IMG/VR virus record: IMGVR_UViG_3300044953_000267
Span: 1 to 62,568 of that record
Length of the DNA stretch: 62,568 bases
From: a virus
Reading direction: 5' to 3' (one strand)
The notes below the pieces were generated by a model that saw only the letters and a program-made list of their open reading frames with translations, was not told the DNA's origin and did not search any database. Position 1 is the stretch's first letter. Every line of letters starts with the position of its first letter. The translations under genes were made by a program, and so were the position numbers. This document shows, piece after piece, positions 42,921-52,376 of the stretch.

Positions 42921-44497
42921 CTTGTAATTTTAAATACATATCCATTGTCAAATATTTGTGTAGTATTATTTGTCACGGTTTTGATTAGAATTCTATAGTA
43001 TCTTTCTACTGCAAATGAAGTTGTATCTAAATTAAAATAATGAACATTACCATCACAACTTAATTTTGTATAACTATCAAAGTCTAAAATCATTCTTTCA
43101 CTTTCATTATCTTTAATAGCATAACAAGAACTTGTCGGAAGTAAACTTGATGTCAAATACTGATTCATTTGATATCCCTTTACAAAATTCTTCAAAGGAT
43201 TCTTTGCTCTTGCAAAAACATCAATTCTAGGTAATGATCCAAATTTATAATTTTTGCTTACATTTTTTAATACCACTGTAAATGGAACACTTTCACTTAC
43301 TGAAACTAAACTTCCACTTATATAAGAAGTATCATCCCATTGTGCGTCAAGATACGGTGTATAAATAGTATTTGAATCTTTACTGTAAAATTTAAGAGTT
43401 CCTGTGGTATTTTCGGCTTCTGATAACTCTAAAGAACTTAATAATATTATTCCTTCATTAGGTACGCATCCACAAATCCATGATTTAACAATAGATGTTA
43501 CATTCATATTAATATCTGATGTTGTATAATCAAAAGATTGTGAACAAACTAATGAAGATGTCGTTTGTAAATTTGAACAATATCCACTTGCAGGTACACT
43601 ATACGAACTTGGAATTGTATAATACCACGTTCCTCCTCCTTTTTGAAAAGATTCACTTGCATAAGAACTAGTATTTAAATAATCTACAAATTTATACGTA
43701 GCACTTGCTGTTATTGGATACCATTCTAAACTACCAGAGTTACCTGAATAGTTTCTATAATACCAACTTGCTCCTAAATGACTTCCTCCAGTTGCATATC
43801 GTCCGTTTCCCATTTCCCAACTTTGGCTAACAGGATATCCATAAATTGAGTAAGAAAGTGGCAACTCTTCAGACTCAGTTACAATTAATTTTAAATTAAA
43901 TTTCATTGATCCAGTATTCGATATAGTTCCATCTGCAATTGATTTAGAAATAGTAGTTAAATCAAATTTTAACAATGCTCTACTTAACTCTGGTAAATTT
44001 GAATTTACTGTTATTGGATTATAAACACTTTGAGTTCCTAAAAATGTTCCTAATCCAGTTCCACTAAATGATTGCACACTTCCAGATGCATTGTCGATAC
44101 ATCCAGACCAACTACCTGTAATTGAACCGGATATACTTCCGGTCATACTTGCAGATGTATTTGTAATACTTCCAATATATACGGTGCCTTCTAAACTTCC
44201 CGTTAAAATACCTGTAAAGTAATTTGATGCGGTTACATTAGCACTTCCACTAACAATCAAATATGATCCTGTGCCAGATCCACTTAAATCAGCATTTAAA
44301 CTTCCAGAGAATTTATTATAAGTTAAAACAATATTTGAACTTTGAGAAACACTGCTACTTTGATAAAACACTGTAGTTTGTATCAATTGAGTATTCGCTT
44401 TAACTTCTAAAATTTCATCAATACCCAAACTTTTAGAAACATAAGTGGTTTCGTTAGTAAGATAAGTATCTTTAGACGGATATATAAAATAATGCAT
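42917..44497 (-). CDS. DNRLRE-like virion protein with Ser/Gly/Thr-rich insertion
   Basis: 526 residues. It follows the DNRLRE/CBM96-like pattern: an initial IYPSKDTYLTNET, SRALLKFDLTTISKSI, YSIYGYPVSQSWEMGNGRY, NVTSIVKSWICGCVPNEGII and LKFYSKDSNTIYTPYLDAQW. This domain often mediates surface or polysaccharide binding. Between about 55 and 165 lies a repetitive SGS/TGS-rich insertion of low complexity. It lies one base from gp6 and overlaps the next gene by four, so it belongs to the baseplate operon. Confidence 0.75.
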   Translation of the reverse strand: MHYFIYPSKDTYLTNETTYVSKSLGIDEILEVKANTQLIQTTVFYQSSSVSQSSNIVLTYNKFSGSLNADLSGSGTGSYLIVSGSANVTASNYFTGILTGSLEGTVYIGSITNTSASMTGSISGSITGSWSGCIDNASGSVQSFSGTGLGTFLGTQSVYNPITVNSNLPELSRALLKFDLTTISKSIADGTISNTGSMKFNLKLIVTESEELPLSYSIYGYPVSQSWEMGNGRYATGGSHLGASWYYRNYSGNSGSLEWYPITASATYKFVDYLNTSSYASESFQKGGGTWYYTIPSSYSVPASGYCSNLQTTSSLVCSQSFDYTTSDINMNVTSIVKSWICGCVPNEGIILLSSLELSEAENTTGTLKFYSKDSNTIYTPYLDAQWDDTSYISGSLVSVSESVPFTVVLKNVSKNYKFGSLPRIDVFARAKNPLKNFVKGYQMNQYLTSSLLPTSSCYAIKDNESERMILDFDSYTKLSCDGNVHYFNLDTTSFAVERYYRILIKTVTNNTTQIFDNGYVFKITR

Positions 44498-44498
44498 A

Positions 44499-46481
44499 TT
44501 AAATCACTGCTCCTCTAATGTCTGTGTCTGGATATTTAATTTCAAAAACAGATGGGTCTAACGACGGATAAACAATTTTATTCACAGTTGCTTGCTCAAA
44601 ATTATATTCATGCGGAGAATATGTTCCATCATTAATTGTTAAATTTTTAAATTTAATCTCTACAACAGATTGTACACCTTCTGTATTTGCAATTTCTAAT
44701 TCTAATTGATTTATATTTATTGGTTGATTAAACGTCCATTTATCTATTAAAAAGTAATTTTTAACTTTTTCTATACATTGATTTAACACATCTCTTTTAT
44801 TATAGTTATTAAATACATAAATTTTAAAATCTATTCCAAAATTGATAATATATCCATCAATAATATTGATACCATCAGACAATAATTTATATTTTTCTAA
44901 ATATTTTTTGAGATTGTATAATAACGCATTATTAATTGATGATAAATTTTTATTTGAATCATAAGTTAAAACATATAAATTAATACTAAATGGATTTGAT
45001 ATATCATAATTTACTTTTCTAAAGTAATTATCAACCGCATTATTTAATAAAGTAACTTGATCGTTGTAATCATAAAATCCACTTATATTTTTATTTATAT
45101 TTACGTTTAAATTAGAATTTGTCACTGCAAAAACTTTTGCAATTGTTCCAAATTTTGCAGGTAAACTATAAACTCGTGTTATATAATCATCCGCTGTAAC
45201 TGCTCTGTTTTGTGAAGCGAAATATGCCAACGCATTTTGTCTAATTTCATCAACTGTTTCTTCGCCACCTCCACCAGTTGCTGGAATTGGATTATTTACT
45301 CTTAATGAGTTTTGAATAGTTTGTATTAAATTTAATTGAGATGGATTTAATGTTGAAAAATCATTTGCATATTCAACAGAAACAATAGTTTTTATATCAT
45401 CGGACGCACAATTACTTAATATACCACCTCCAATAATATATTTTATGTTTAATACAGTGTTTGCGGGGGCTTGACCCATTGAATTTGTTTTGAGCAACTT
45501 ACTACTATCATATGATAGATTTAAATTTCCTAAATTACTCAATCCTATTCCTACAATATCTTGAGTTGGATAAATAATTTCATCAGACATACTATCTGTA
45601 CCCGGACCAAATTGCAAAAAGGTCGTATTATTAGACGTAACATTAACAGTAAACTTTCTTGAAGTTTTCAATGTTTTTATTAATTTTGAAACCGTAGTTT
45701 TATACGCAGGTAAAGTTTGGTCATTATTAATTGAATTTTCTTCTTCAGTAAAAATTAAATCTTGTGCTAAATAATCAACTTGATACCATTTATTATTATC
45801 ACTATCACGTACATCTAATATATCAACGACATTTTTTTCAGCTAATGAAATATTTAAAAATGATTGCGCACTGTTTATATTAAATTCTGTATTTACAATT
45901 TGTCCAGCAATTACGGATGCAGATTTTTTCAATAAAAAGAATTGTGGAATTCCATAATCATCCCTAGAATAAATTGTTGATTCTCTAGGAGAAGTCTTTG
46001 TGTCTACTGCGAAATCAATAGGAGAAGTTGTTATGTAATATACACCCGCTGTATTCATAACTTGCATATATTCTCTTAATGCGAGAGCATATGTCAAATC
46101 TGGTTCGTATTCATTGGTTGTTTCATTTTTTACAGCGGGAATTAATTGATAAACATCAATAGTTGTTATTGCAGATTTTGTAGGTTTAGTTTTATATCCT
46201 AAATAATTTGCCAATGCTATTACATTTTTTATTTCTTCTGCATAAGCAAGTAAACTTTCTTTGAATTGATAGTCTGTGTAATATGCTAATACATCTCCAA
46301 CATAAGATGCTTGTTCGATAAACATTGTACCCGGAGAAGCAGCAGTAAAATCTTTGTATGAAGTAGGAAAATATGTTTGAGCATATTGAATTAATGCATC
46401 TTTAAAGGAAGCAAAATCTTTATTTATATATTTTATATCCTTTTTAGATGTATTAAATTGCTTTTGAATTATATCTGCCAT
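44499..46481 (-). CDS. 6: Baseplate wedge protein gp6
   Basis: 660 residues, the same length as T4 gp6. The N-terminus has YINKDFASFKDALIQYAQTY and AASPGTMFIEQASYVGDVLAYYTDYQ, the gp6/baseplate J start. The middle has ATGGGGEETVDEIRQNALAY and NRAVTADDYITRVYSLPAKF, the conserved J-like core, and the C-terminus has the small domain SVVEIKFKNLTI. gp6 forms the inner ring of the baseplate wedges and drives the conformational change. It sits four bases from gp25. Confidence 0.93.
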   Translation of the reverse strand: MADIIQKQFNTSKKDIKYINKDFASFKDALIQYAQTYFPTSYKDFTAASPGTMFIEQASYVGDVLAYYTDYQFKESLLAYAEEIKNVIALANYLGYKTKPTKSAITTIDVYQLIPAVKNETTNEYEPDLTYALALREYMQVMNTAGVYYITTSPIDFAVDTKTSPRESTIYSRDDYGIPQFFLLKKSASVIAGQIVNTEFNINSAQSFLNISLAEKNVVDILDVRDSDNNKWYQVDYLAQDLIFTEEENSINNDQTLPAYKTTVSKLIKTLKTSRKFTVNVTSNNTTFLQFGPGTDSMSDEIIYPTQDIVGIGLSNLGNLNLSYDSSKLLKTNSMGQAPANTVLNIKYIIGGGILSNCASDDIKTIVSVEYANDFSTLNPSQLNLIQTIQNSLRVNNPIPATGGGGEETVDEIRQNALAYFASQNRAVTADDYITRVYSLPAKFGTIAKVFAVTNSNLNVNINKNISGFYDYNDQVTLLNNAVDNYFRKVNYDISNPFSINLYVLTYDSNKNLSSINNALLYNLKKYLEKYKLLSDGINIIDGYIINFGIDFKIYVFNNYNKRDVLNQCIEKVKNYFLIDKWTFNQPININQLELEIANTEGVQSVVEIKFKNLTINDGTYSPHEYNFEQATVNKIVYPSLDPSVFEIKYPDTDIRGAVI

Positions 46482-46485
46482 AAAA

Positions 46486-46881
46486 TTATACTTTATTTTG
46501 TGTCAATTCTACATTTACTGAATCCGATTGATTATTTACAATAAATTCTACTTTAATGTATACTTTATAAGTATCTTTAAAATTGTTTTTTTCACTATCA
46601 GTAAATTTTAAATTAACATTTTTAACAGTTACGCCCGGTATCCACAAATTTATTTTGTCTTGGATTACTTTTTTCAAAATTTCTAGAGTTTCTTCCAAAT
46701 TTTGTTCAAACAGATATTCTTGTAAACCACTTGAAAACTGTGGTTGCATTCTTCTTTCACCTGAATTAGTAAGCAATAAATTTATTATGTTAGATTTAAT
46801 TTGAGTCAATGTATCATATGATTGATCAAAAAATCCTGCATTTCCACGAGTTAATGGTAGTACTAATCCTATAGGTTTCAT
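46486..46881 (-). CDS. 25: Baseplate wedge protein gp25
   Basis: 131 residues (T4: 132). The pattern is the gp25-like fold: IGLVLPLTRGNAGFF at the start, QIKSNIINLLLTNSGERRMQ, PQFSSGLQEYLFEQN, IQDKINLWIPGVTVKNV, and the final strand. It joins sheath and wedge in the baseplate. gp25 followed by gp6 is the usual order in many contractile phages. Confidence 0.93.
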   Translation of the reverse strand: MKPIGLVLPLTRGNAGFFDQSYDTLTQIKSNIINLLLTNSGERRMQPQFSSGLQEYLFEQNLEETLEILKKVIQDKINLWIPGVTVKNVNLKFTDSEKNNFKDTYKVYIKVEFIVNNQSDSVNVELTQNKV

Positions 46882-46882
46882 A

Positions 46883-47416
46883 TTAGTCTATCGTTGAAAA
46901 ATCAGTCGGAACTCCACCGTCAATACTTAATCCCCCAACAGATCCTCCTAAAAAGCCACCAGCTTTCTTCTTCGTATCAACTGCTTTCATCAATTTTCTA
47001 TAATCTTTAAATATTCCCATTTTAGCTTGTGCTTTAGTTTCTTCATTTAATACTGGAGATGCAGAAGATACAGGTTGTTCTTTGATATTTAATTTTTGTG
47101 AAGGCATTTTTTTAACCGGAGGCAACATTTGTTGTCCATATGAAGCCTCTTGTGGAACTTCACCTTCAGTTTTATTCAATATTTGATTTATTAAAGGATT
47201 TGTTGAATACTTTTTTGGTGTCTTAACTTGTTTAGAAGAATTATCCTCTTTTTTTAGAGAACTAAAAAAGTCTTCGCTCTCATGTTTTTCAGAACTTTGT
47301 TTTTTTTCAGTTAAAATCTCTGATAAAACACTTGGAATTAAACTAGGCAATTCTTTTTGAATCTCTTCGTGAACAATTTTACGTATTATTTGTTTCAATT
47401 GATCGTTTTTTGTCAT
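46883..47416 (-). CDS. Small baseplate-region protein, possible assembly factor
   Basis: 177 residues. The helical N-terminus (LKQIIRKIVHEEIQKELPSL) is followed by a Lys/Glu/Ser-rich middle, and the Gly-rich C-terminus (KKAGGFLGGSVGGLSIDGG) ends PTDFSTID. Related proteins with an IxxIIRxEIxxxLPSL start occur between gp5 and gp25 in aquatic T4-like phages. The function is unknown. It is one base from gp25. Confidence 0.65.
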   Translation of the reverse strand: MTKNDQLKQIIRKIVHEEIQKELPSLIPSVLSEILTEKKQSSEKHESEDFFSSLKKEDNSSKQVKTPKKYSTNPLINQILNKTEGEVPQEASYGQQMLPPVKKMPSQKLNIKEQPVSSASPVLNEETKAQAKMGIFKDYRKLMKAVDTKKKAGGFLGGSVGGLSIDGGVPTDFSTID

Positions 47417-47466
47417 ATATAATAACTATCTTTGAATATTTTATTTTATCTATATAATTTTGATGA

Positions 47467-49098
47467 TTACCAACGTTTTTCTCGTCTTGACTTGGCATAA
47501 TATCCTCCCGGAACTCCTTTTCCACTATCAAGGTTCACCGTTGTAGGTATTACATTACTATCAGTATTGATTGGAGATACTCCGTCTGCTCCTAATGCAT
47601 ATCCTCCACCCGTAACAAATACTCGTCTACTCATCAAGTATTTCAATCTAGCTTGTAATTTTTCCAACAATTTGATTTGAGGATTTACAGGTACATTTGT
47701 CACATTTGGTACTGCGCCACCTGCATGAGGATGTGTATGATCATATAAGTGGATATGTGCTTTTAACCACTCACACAAATCATATAACCAATCAACAGTT
47801 GTTTGTCCTAAAAGTGCAGGTTCATTTGTTTCATCATATTGACCTAAGTAAATTACAGGACTATTAATTACAGTTTTTTTATTGGTAGTAATAACAACTT
47901 GATCATCTGCATCCACTGTGTATTCACTGTCAGTTATAACGGCATATCTTTTTTTACTATAATGAAAAGTTTCTGCCAAACGGCTACTTAAAATCAATCG
48001 ATCAGTATTTATAACAATTTGGTCTCCGTCTAATACAGAAGGATTAATAAACGAAGTTGCACCTTCTGGTGAATATTTAGATTGTTCCTCTTTCTTATTC
48101 TTACAGAATATAGTTTTATATACTGTGGTTTTCCATTTTGACTGAGTTAATCCACATGTAATATAAATTGAACTTCCATCATTGTTTATATCTTCCTCTA
48201 TAATACCTCCTGAATTCTTTTCTAAAGGTGGTATTTTCGGTATTTTTGGCAACAATTTATGAAGTCCTTCTGTTTCTCCATTTTCATTTCCCAATTGACG
48301 TTGACGATTTCGTATTATAATCATCGGATTACCTGCACCTGTATAATCAGGATAACGTGAATCTCCTATGTCAAATTTTCTATTAGAATCATATGAAGAA
48401 AACCTAATAGATTGACCGAAACGACTTTCAATCGTCATATCTCCTTCATATTTTTTTATAGTTCTTATTTTATTATTTGCTAAATAATATTCTCCCAAAA
48501 CCCCTCCATAATTTGCATTTTTTATTTGGGATGGACCTACATATGATATTGGACCTTTTAAAGGCTTATATGTATTATTTTTTGATACATTATCTTGTCG
48601 ATTACCTACTGTATTACCTTCAGTTTTTTCAATATCAAAACGAGCATTGTTATTTTGAAAGCCATTAATATTTAATTTTCGAAAATAATACCATTCTCTT
48701 CTAAATTTACCAATTAATACTACTTCATTTAACAGAGGAAATTCTATTATTCCAGTAGAATTCATTGGCTTTGCCCATACTAATTGTTCTCTTGGTACAC
48801 CTATTTGCGAATTCAATAAACGAAATAAAACTCTTCCTATGTACGTATAGTTTTTTGAACCTTTTTTTGTATCCTTATCGATTTGATCTGTTAATTGATT
48901 TTTATAATTATCTGGCCATTCTTCTGCCACCAAAGTTTCAATAGCAGGATGAGTCGCATCTAATATTACATCTAAAACTACAGCTTCTTCTAATTCATAA
49001 AATTCTGATAAATTTGATGTCTCTGATGTAGTTTTAAACCCATTTTCATTAAATTTAGAATTACTACCTATTGAATTTTTAATATTCCAGTAAGACAT
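47467..49098 (-). CDS. 5: Baseplate hub protein gp5-like (OB-fold, no lysozyme domain)
   Basis: 543 residues. The OB-fold region has YTYIGRVLFRLLNSQIGVPR, VWAKPMNSTGIIEFPLLNEV and VLIGKFRREWYYFRKLNING, typical of gp5-like hub proteins of marine T4-like phages. The middle has EGDMTIESRFGQSIRFSSYD, similar to phage spike/hub proteins. A C-terminal His-rich stretch (HIHLYDHTHPHAGGA) precedes a short helix. T4 gp5 carries a lysozyme domain, and I see none here. It should form the central hub above the spike. Confidence 0.8.
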   Translation of the reverse strand: MSYWNIKNSIGSNSKFNENGFKTTSETSNLSEFYELEEAVVLDVILDATHPAIETLVAEEWPDNYKNQLTDQIDKDTKKGSKNYTYIGRVLFRLLNSQIGVPREQLVWAKPMNSTGIIEFPLLNEVVLIGKFRREWYYFRKLNINGFQNNNARFDIEKTEGNTVGNRQDNVSKNNTYKPLKGPISYVGPSQIKNANYGGVLGEYYLANNKIRTIKKYEGDMTIESRFGQSIRFSSYDSNRKFDIGDSRYPDYTGAGNPMIIIRNRQRQLGNENGETEGLHKLLPKIPKIPPLEKNSGGIIEEDINNDGSSIYITCGLTQSKWKTTVYKTIFCKNKKEEQSKYSPEGATSFINPSVLDGDQIVINTDRLILSSRLAETFHYSKKRYAVITDSEYTVDADDQVVITTNKKTVINSPVIYLGQYDETNEPALLGQTTVDWLYDLCEWLKAHIHLYDHTHPHAGGAVPNVTNVPVNPQIKLLEKLQARLKYLMSRRVFVTGGGYALGADGVSPINTDSNVIPTTVNLDSGKGVPGGYYAKSRREKRW

Positions 49099-49104
49099 AT
49101 TTGT

Positions 49105-49464
49105 TTATTTTTCTATTGGTTTACTTATTTCTTTGGCAATACTACTTGCTTCTTCCATCAATTGTTTTCGTTCGTCTTCACTTAAACCAAAACCAGTTTC
49201 TCCATCTTTTCCACCTTGATTTGAAGCTAATCTTTGAATAATTGCCGCTAATTTTACAAGCTGCTCGTCATTTTTTATAGTAACATCTAAATATTCTCGT
49301 ATTAAAGGAATAATTAATAACGCATCTTGTGGTGTTTTTACCATAGATCTTAAATCATTAATTAATTGCTCTATGGTATCATTTCTATCTTCACTATTAA
49401 TAACAATATCTTTAAGCAACGAAGAAAATTTCTTTCCTTTATATATTTCAAATTCTAAATCCAT
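49105..49464 (-). CDS. Small unknown protein near the late sigma gene
   Basis: 119 residues, helical, with LIIPLIREYLDVTIKNDEQL and AAIIQRLASNQGGKDGETGF. It has no metal or enzyme motif. It lies 2 bases from the sigma gene and 6 from gp5. I recall no function. Confidence 0.6.
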   Translation of the reverse strand: MDLEFEIYKGKKFSSLLKDIVINSEDRNDTIEQLINDLRSMVKTPQDALLIIPLIREYLDVTIKNDEQLVKLAAIIQRLASNQGGKDGETGFGLSEDERKQLMEEASSIAKEISKPIEK

Positions 49465-49466
49465 AC

Positions 49467-50366
49467 TTATATTCCATATGATTGTTGTAAAATTCCATTA
49501 TTAACATAACACTTAGTTATATTCGTTTGATATTGTTTCATTTTATTTATAACCTTGGTTATTTGTTGTGTTTTACACGAACTAATTTCTCGAATATAAA
49601 GATACAATGCTTTTTTATTAAATACATCAATTCTTTCACTATTTCTAAACAATTCTATAACAGCATTAGCTATATTTAAATCTTTTTGCTTTGTAAAAAT
49701 TCTTCCCACGTTTTTTTCCCAATATTCAATCATTAATTTCATGAACTCTGACATTTCTGTGTTCTTATAATACTTATCTTCAACTTGTAAACACACCGCA
49801 GTCTCACTTGGTGTATCACTAATATCTACATTTTGATTAAATCTTTTATAATTATTATTGTTATGAAATATTAAATAATGTTTAGCGATTATACTAAAAT
49901 AGCTAAATGCTTTTCCTTTTCCCGCTTGAAATTTATTAATATTTGCAACTAAATGTGCAACGGTTTCTTTCTGTATTTCTATTGGAGAGTTATCAAAATA
50001 AGTAAATTTAAACGTATTAAAAACATTTTCTACTAATTTTTCAAAACTATATTTTATCTGGTTGTTATAAATATAATTTCTTTTTTCAGAATTTTCTTCT
50101 GAATTATACGATATAATCGCATTTTCAGTATCTTGTGTAAAATACATTGACGATGCAGATACTTTCTTTTCTTTTTTAACTTTTGGTTCTTTAACTTTTT
50201 GAGACTTTGATTCTTTATTTTTAATTACCTTCGGAATATCAATTTGAATTTTTATGTTTTTTGCTTGTTTCTTCGAAATCTTTGTAGACTTCACTCTGGT
50301 CTTTTTAAATTTTTTAATATTAATTTTTGATATTTTTTTATTTTTTATTTTCTTCTTGGTAATCAT
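49467..50366 (-). CDS. 55: Late transcription sigma factor, T4 gp55-like
   Basis: 299 residues, longer than T4 gp55 (185). Residues about 75-200 hold the conserved part: TENAIISYNSEENSEKRNYI, YSFEKLVENVFNTFKFTYFD, QKETVAHLVANINKF and KAFSYFSIIAKHYLIFHNNN, the region-2-like segment recalled from gp55 proteins of T4-like phages. The first ~70 residues are extremely Lys-rich and look disordered. gp55 directs host RNA polymerase to TATAAATA-type late promoters, which appear upstream of gp23, gp18 and others here. It overlaps the membrane-anchored small gene by 29 bases. Confidence 0.75.
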   Translation of the reverse strand: MITKKKIKNKKISKINIKKFKKTRVKSTKISKKQAKNIKIQIDIPKVIKNKESKSQKVKEPKVKKEKKVSASSMYFTQDTENAIISYNSEENSEKRNYIYNNQIKYSFEKLVENVFNTFKFTYFDNSPIEIQKETVAHLVANINKFQAGKGKAFSYFSIIAKHYLIFHNNNNYKRFNQNVDISDTPSETAVCLQVEDKYYKNTEMSEFMKLMIEYWEKNVGRIFTKQKDLNIANAVIELFRNSERIDVFNKKALYLYIREISSCKTQQITKVINKMKQYQTNITKCYVNNGILQQSYGI

Positions 50367-50646
50367 ATTTTGTTTTTATTTTTTCGATCAATGTTAAAAT
50401 ATCAGAAAAAACAAAGCCTACGTCTTCATCTTTTTCAAATATTTGTTTATCATCTACGATTTTTAAATTTTTATAAGTATTTGAAATATCTTCTACAATT
50501 TCTTTAATGATAGAATCCAATTCACTATTTTTATTAGCTAATTCTTCAGTTTTATCAAAAAGATTTAATAATTTTGATCCAAAATAAAAATTTAATATCA
50601 AAGATACTAACAATAATAACCCTAATATAACAATTGTCAATAACAT
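50338..50646 (-). CDS. Small membrane-anchored coiled-coil protein
   Basis: 102 residues. An N-terminal membrane segment (LLTIVILGLLLLVSLILNFYF, about 2-22) is followed by a coiled region (LFDKTEELANKNSELDSIIK) and an acidic helical end. It is probably anchored with the C-terminus in the cytoplasm. The function is unknown. Overlap with the sigma gene shows coupling. Confidence 0.7.
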   Translation of the reverse strand: MLLTIVILGLLLLVSLILNFYFGSKLLNLFDKTEELANKNSELDSIIKEIVEDISNTYKNLKIVDDKQIFEKDEDVGFVFSDILTLIEKIKTKYDYQEENKK

Positions 50647-50649
50647 AAT

Positions 50650-50787
50650 TTATTCCTCTTCTTCCTCTTCAACATCCTCTAAAAATTCATTCATATAATC
50701 AATACTATCTTGTACCAGATCCCAATCATTATTTTTAATTGATGTCTTCAACATTTTTATAATTTCTTTAATATAAGATTCTTCCAT
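50650..50787 (-). CDS. Short acidic protein (45 residues)
   Basis: Starts MEESYIKEIIKMLKTSIKNN, then DWDLVQDSIDYMNEFLEDV and ends in a run of Glu. It is an amphipathic helix pair with an acidic tail, 3 bases upstream of the membrane-anchored gene. Composition and in-operon spacing support a real gene. It is in the neighbourhood where a gp33-like coactivator might be sought, but nothing in the sequence proves that. Confidence 0.6.
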   Translation of the reverse strand: MEESYIKEIIKMLKTSIKNNDWDLVQDSIDYMNEFLEDVEEEEEE

Positions 50788-50833
50788 ATATTTCAGTAAG
50801 TGTTAAACTGTAATCTAAATATATACGACATTT

Positions 50834-51808
50834 TCAAAAACTAAAAAATCTTTTAGGATATTGTTCAGCAGAAGGTTGTGCGGGAGTTTCCGAAGGAATT
50901 TCGTTAACATTAGTAACTTCTGACGTAACTATATCTTTCGAAACCTCTTCAGATTTAGTTTCTTGATTTATATTTTCTTTTTCTTTTTCTAATATAGACT
51001 CTGGTTTAGTAAAATTAGTTACACTATAATTTTTATTGATTGTTGTATTATATGCCAACAACAAACATATTGCCAATGGATCGAACACAGATATTAATGC
51101 TATAATAAACCATTTTGCTACTTTATTAATATTTACTCCAAATTCATCTGCAACAAATTTAAACGTTTGTAAATCTTTTTTAGACCCAGATTGTATTTTT
51201 AACTGTCCTATTTGACTGTCTAGTTTTTGTAAATCGTCTATAGATAATTGAATCTTTTCATTTTCTTTTTGAATCGAAAGTTCACTTTGATCTATTAATT
51301 CTTTAGTTTGTTCTTGTATTTGTTTTAATTGTACAGGATTTCTTGCAATTAAAATATTGGTCATACTTTGACTTAAACGCGATTCTTGACTATTTCTTAA
51401 CTCGGTTATACTAGAAATTCTCGATTTTGATGAATTAATTTTATCTTTAATAGTTATTTTTTGATCTTCAATTACTTTTATTTTTTCTTGTAACAAACTA
51501 TCTTCTATACTGGATTGTTGATAAGCACTGCTCAAATATCCAAAAATTCCAAGTGAAGTAATTAGCATCAATACAAATATAGCCACAGTTAAATATATTT
51601 TTAAAAATCCTTTTGTTAAAGTCCAGTATCTGTATAGAAAACTTGTCGCAACAAGTTTTCCTAATTCTAATGAACTTGCCATCAACATAGCTGCGATAGA
51701 AGATCCACTAAATAGCATGCCAATACCGACAATACTAAAAAATGCTGCACAGGATGCGATAAACAAAGATGTTAATCCAACTAAATTTTCAAATTTTGTA
51801 AATTTCAT
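50834..51808 (-). CDS. Multi-span membrane protein with long coiled coil
   Basis: 324 residues. Three membrane segments lie at the N-terminus (about 8-35, 38-60 and 68-95: ENLVGLTSLFIASCAAFFSI, AAMLMASSLELGKL, IYLTVAIFVLMLITSLGIFG). A ~110-residue coiled coil (about 105-215) follows, then a fourth membrane segment (FIIALISVFDPLAICLLLAY, about 236-256) and a Glu/Ser/Thr-rich tail. This plan suggests a membrane protein acting late, such as in lysis control or superinfection exclusion. The family is unrecognised and the role is speculative. It follows the Hsp20 terminator. Confidence 0.75.
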   Translation of the reverse strand: MKFTKFENLVGLTSLFIASCAAFFSIVGIGMLFSGSSIAAMLMASSLELGKLVATSFLYRYWTLTKGFLKIYLTVAIFVLMLITSLGIFGYLSSAYQQSSIEDSLLQEKIKVIEDQKITIKDKINSSKSRISSITELRNSQESRLSQSMTNILIARNPVQLKQIQEQTKELIDQSELSIQKENEKIQLSIDDLQKLDSQIGQLKIQSGSKKDLQTFKFVADEFGVNINKVAKWFIIALISVFDPLAICLLLAYNTTINKNYSVTNFTKPESILEKEKENINQETKSEEVSKDIVTSEVTNVNEIPSETPAQPSAEQYPKRFFSF

Positions 51809-51821
51809 ATTAATAAATATA

Positions 51822-51856
51822 AAACCTCTGTTATTTTTTATATATAACAGAGGTTT
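51822..51856 (-). terminator. Rho-independent terminator after the Hsp20 gene
   Basis: A perfect 13-bp stem (51822-51834 with 51844-51856, aaacctctgttat) and a 9-base loop. On the minus strand it is followed by TATATTTATT, a modest T-rich tail. It lies between the Hsp20 stop and the membrane protein start. Confidence 0.85.
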
Positions 51857-51879
51857 ACTATAACCTTTATTTATTTGTT

Positions 51880-52365
51880 TTACTTAATAGGTATCTTTTT
51901 TGCTACTTGTTTTTCATTCGACGGTTTTATTTTAAACAATGTAACAGTTAATATACCATTTTCAAATTTTGCATCTATATTTTCTTTAGCTAAATTATCT
52001 GCTAATGTAAAACTTCGACGAAACGAAGAATGTTTTAGTTCTTTATAAATTAATTTTCCAAACTCGTCTTTTTGTTCTTTTTTACGTTTATTTCCACTTA
52101 TAACTAAAATATTTTCAAGAACTTCTACATTGACATCTTCTCTCGGTAACCCCGGTATTTCAGCTTCAATTACTATACGATCATTGTAATCAGTAATATC
52201 TACCTTTGGATATGATCCTTTTTCGAAAAAATCAACACCAAAATCTTGGGTGAAGTTAGGAGAGTTTGCTTTGAAGAATTCATCAAAAATTCTATCAAAT
52301 GGAGTTAAAAATTCTTCTCTTTGAAGAAGATTATACATCGGTGTTTTATATTTAATAATACTCAT
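51880..52365 (-). CDS. Small heat shock protein (Hsp20/alpha-crystallin family)
   Basis: 161 residues from the ATG at 52365 (MSIIKYKTPMYNLLQREEFL). An in-frame ATG 18 codons upstream overlaps a structured leader and adds an unlikely extension. The alpha-crystallin domain spans about 55-150: YPKVDITDYNDRIVIEAEIP, GLPREDVNVEVLENILVISG, then SFRRSFTLADNLAKENIDA, FENGILTVTLFKI, and a C-terminal IPIK motif that docks between dimers. Hsp20 genes are common in marine T4-like phages, probably protecting virion proteins during folding. It has its own terminator. Confidence 0.92.
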   Translation of the reverse strand: MSIIKYKTPMYNLLQREEFLTPFDRIFDEFFKANSPNFTQDFGVDFFEKGSYPKVDITDYNDRIVIEAEIPGLPREDVNVEVLENILVISGNKRKKEQKDEFGKLIYKELKHSSFRRSFTLADNLAKENIDAKFENGILTVTLFKIKPSNEKQVAKKIPIK

Positions 52366-52376
52366 ATTTTTTTCTA

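Noticed and set aside
50650-50787. Calling the 45-residue acidic protein gp33
   Set aside because: Position is suggestive but there is no sequence motif to support it.
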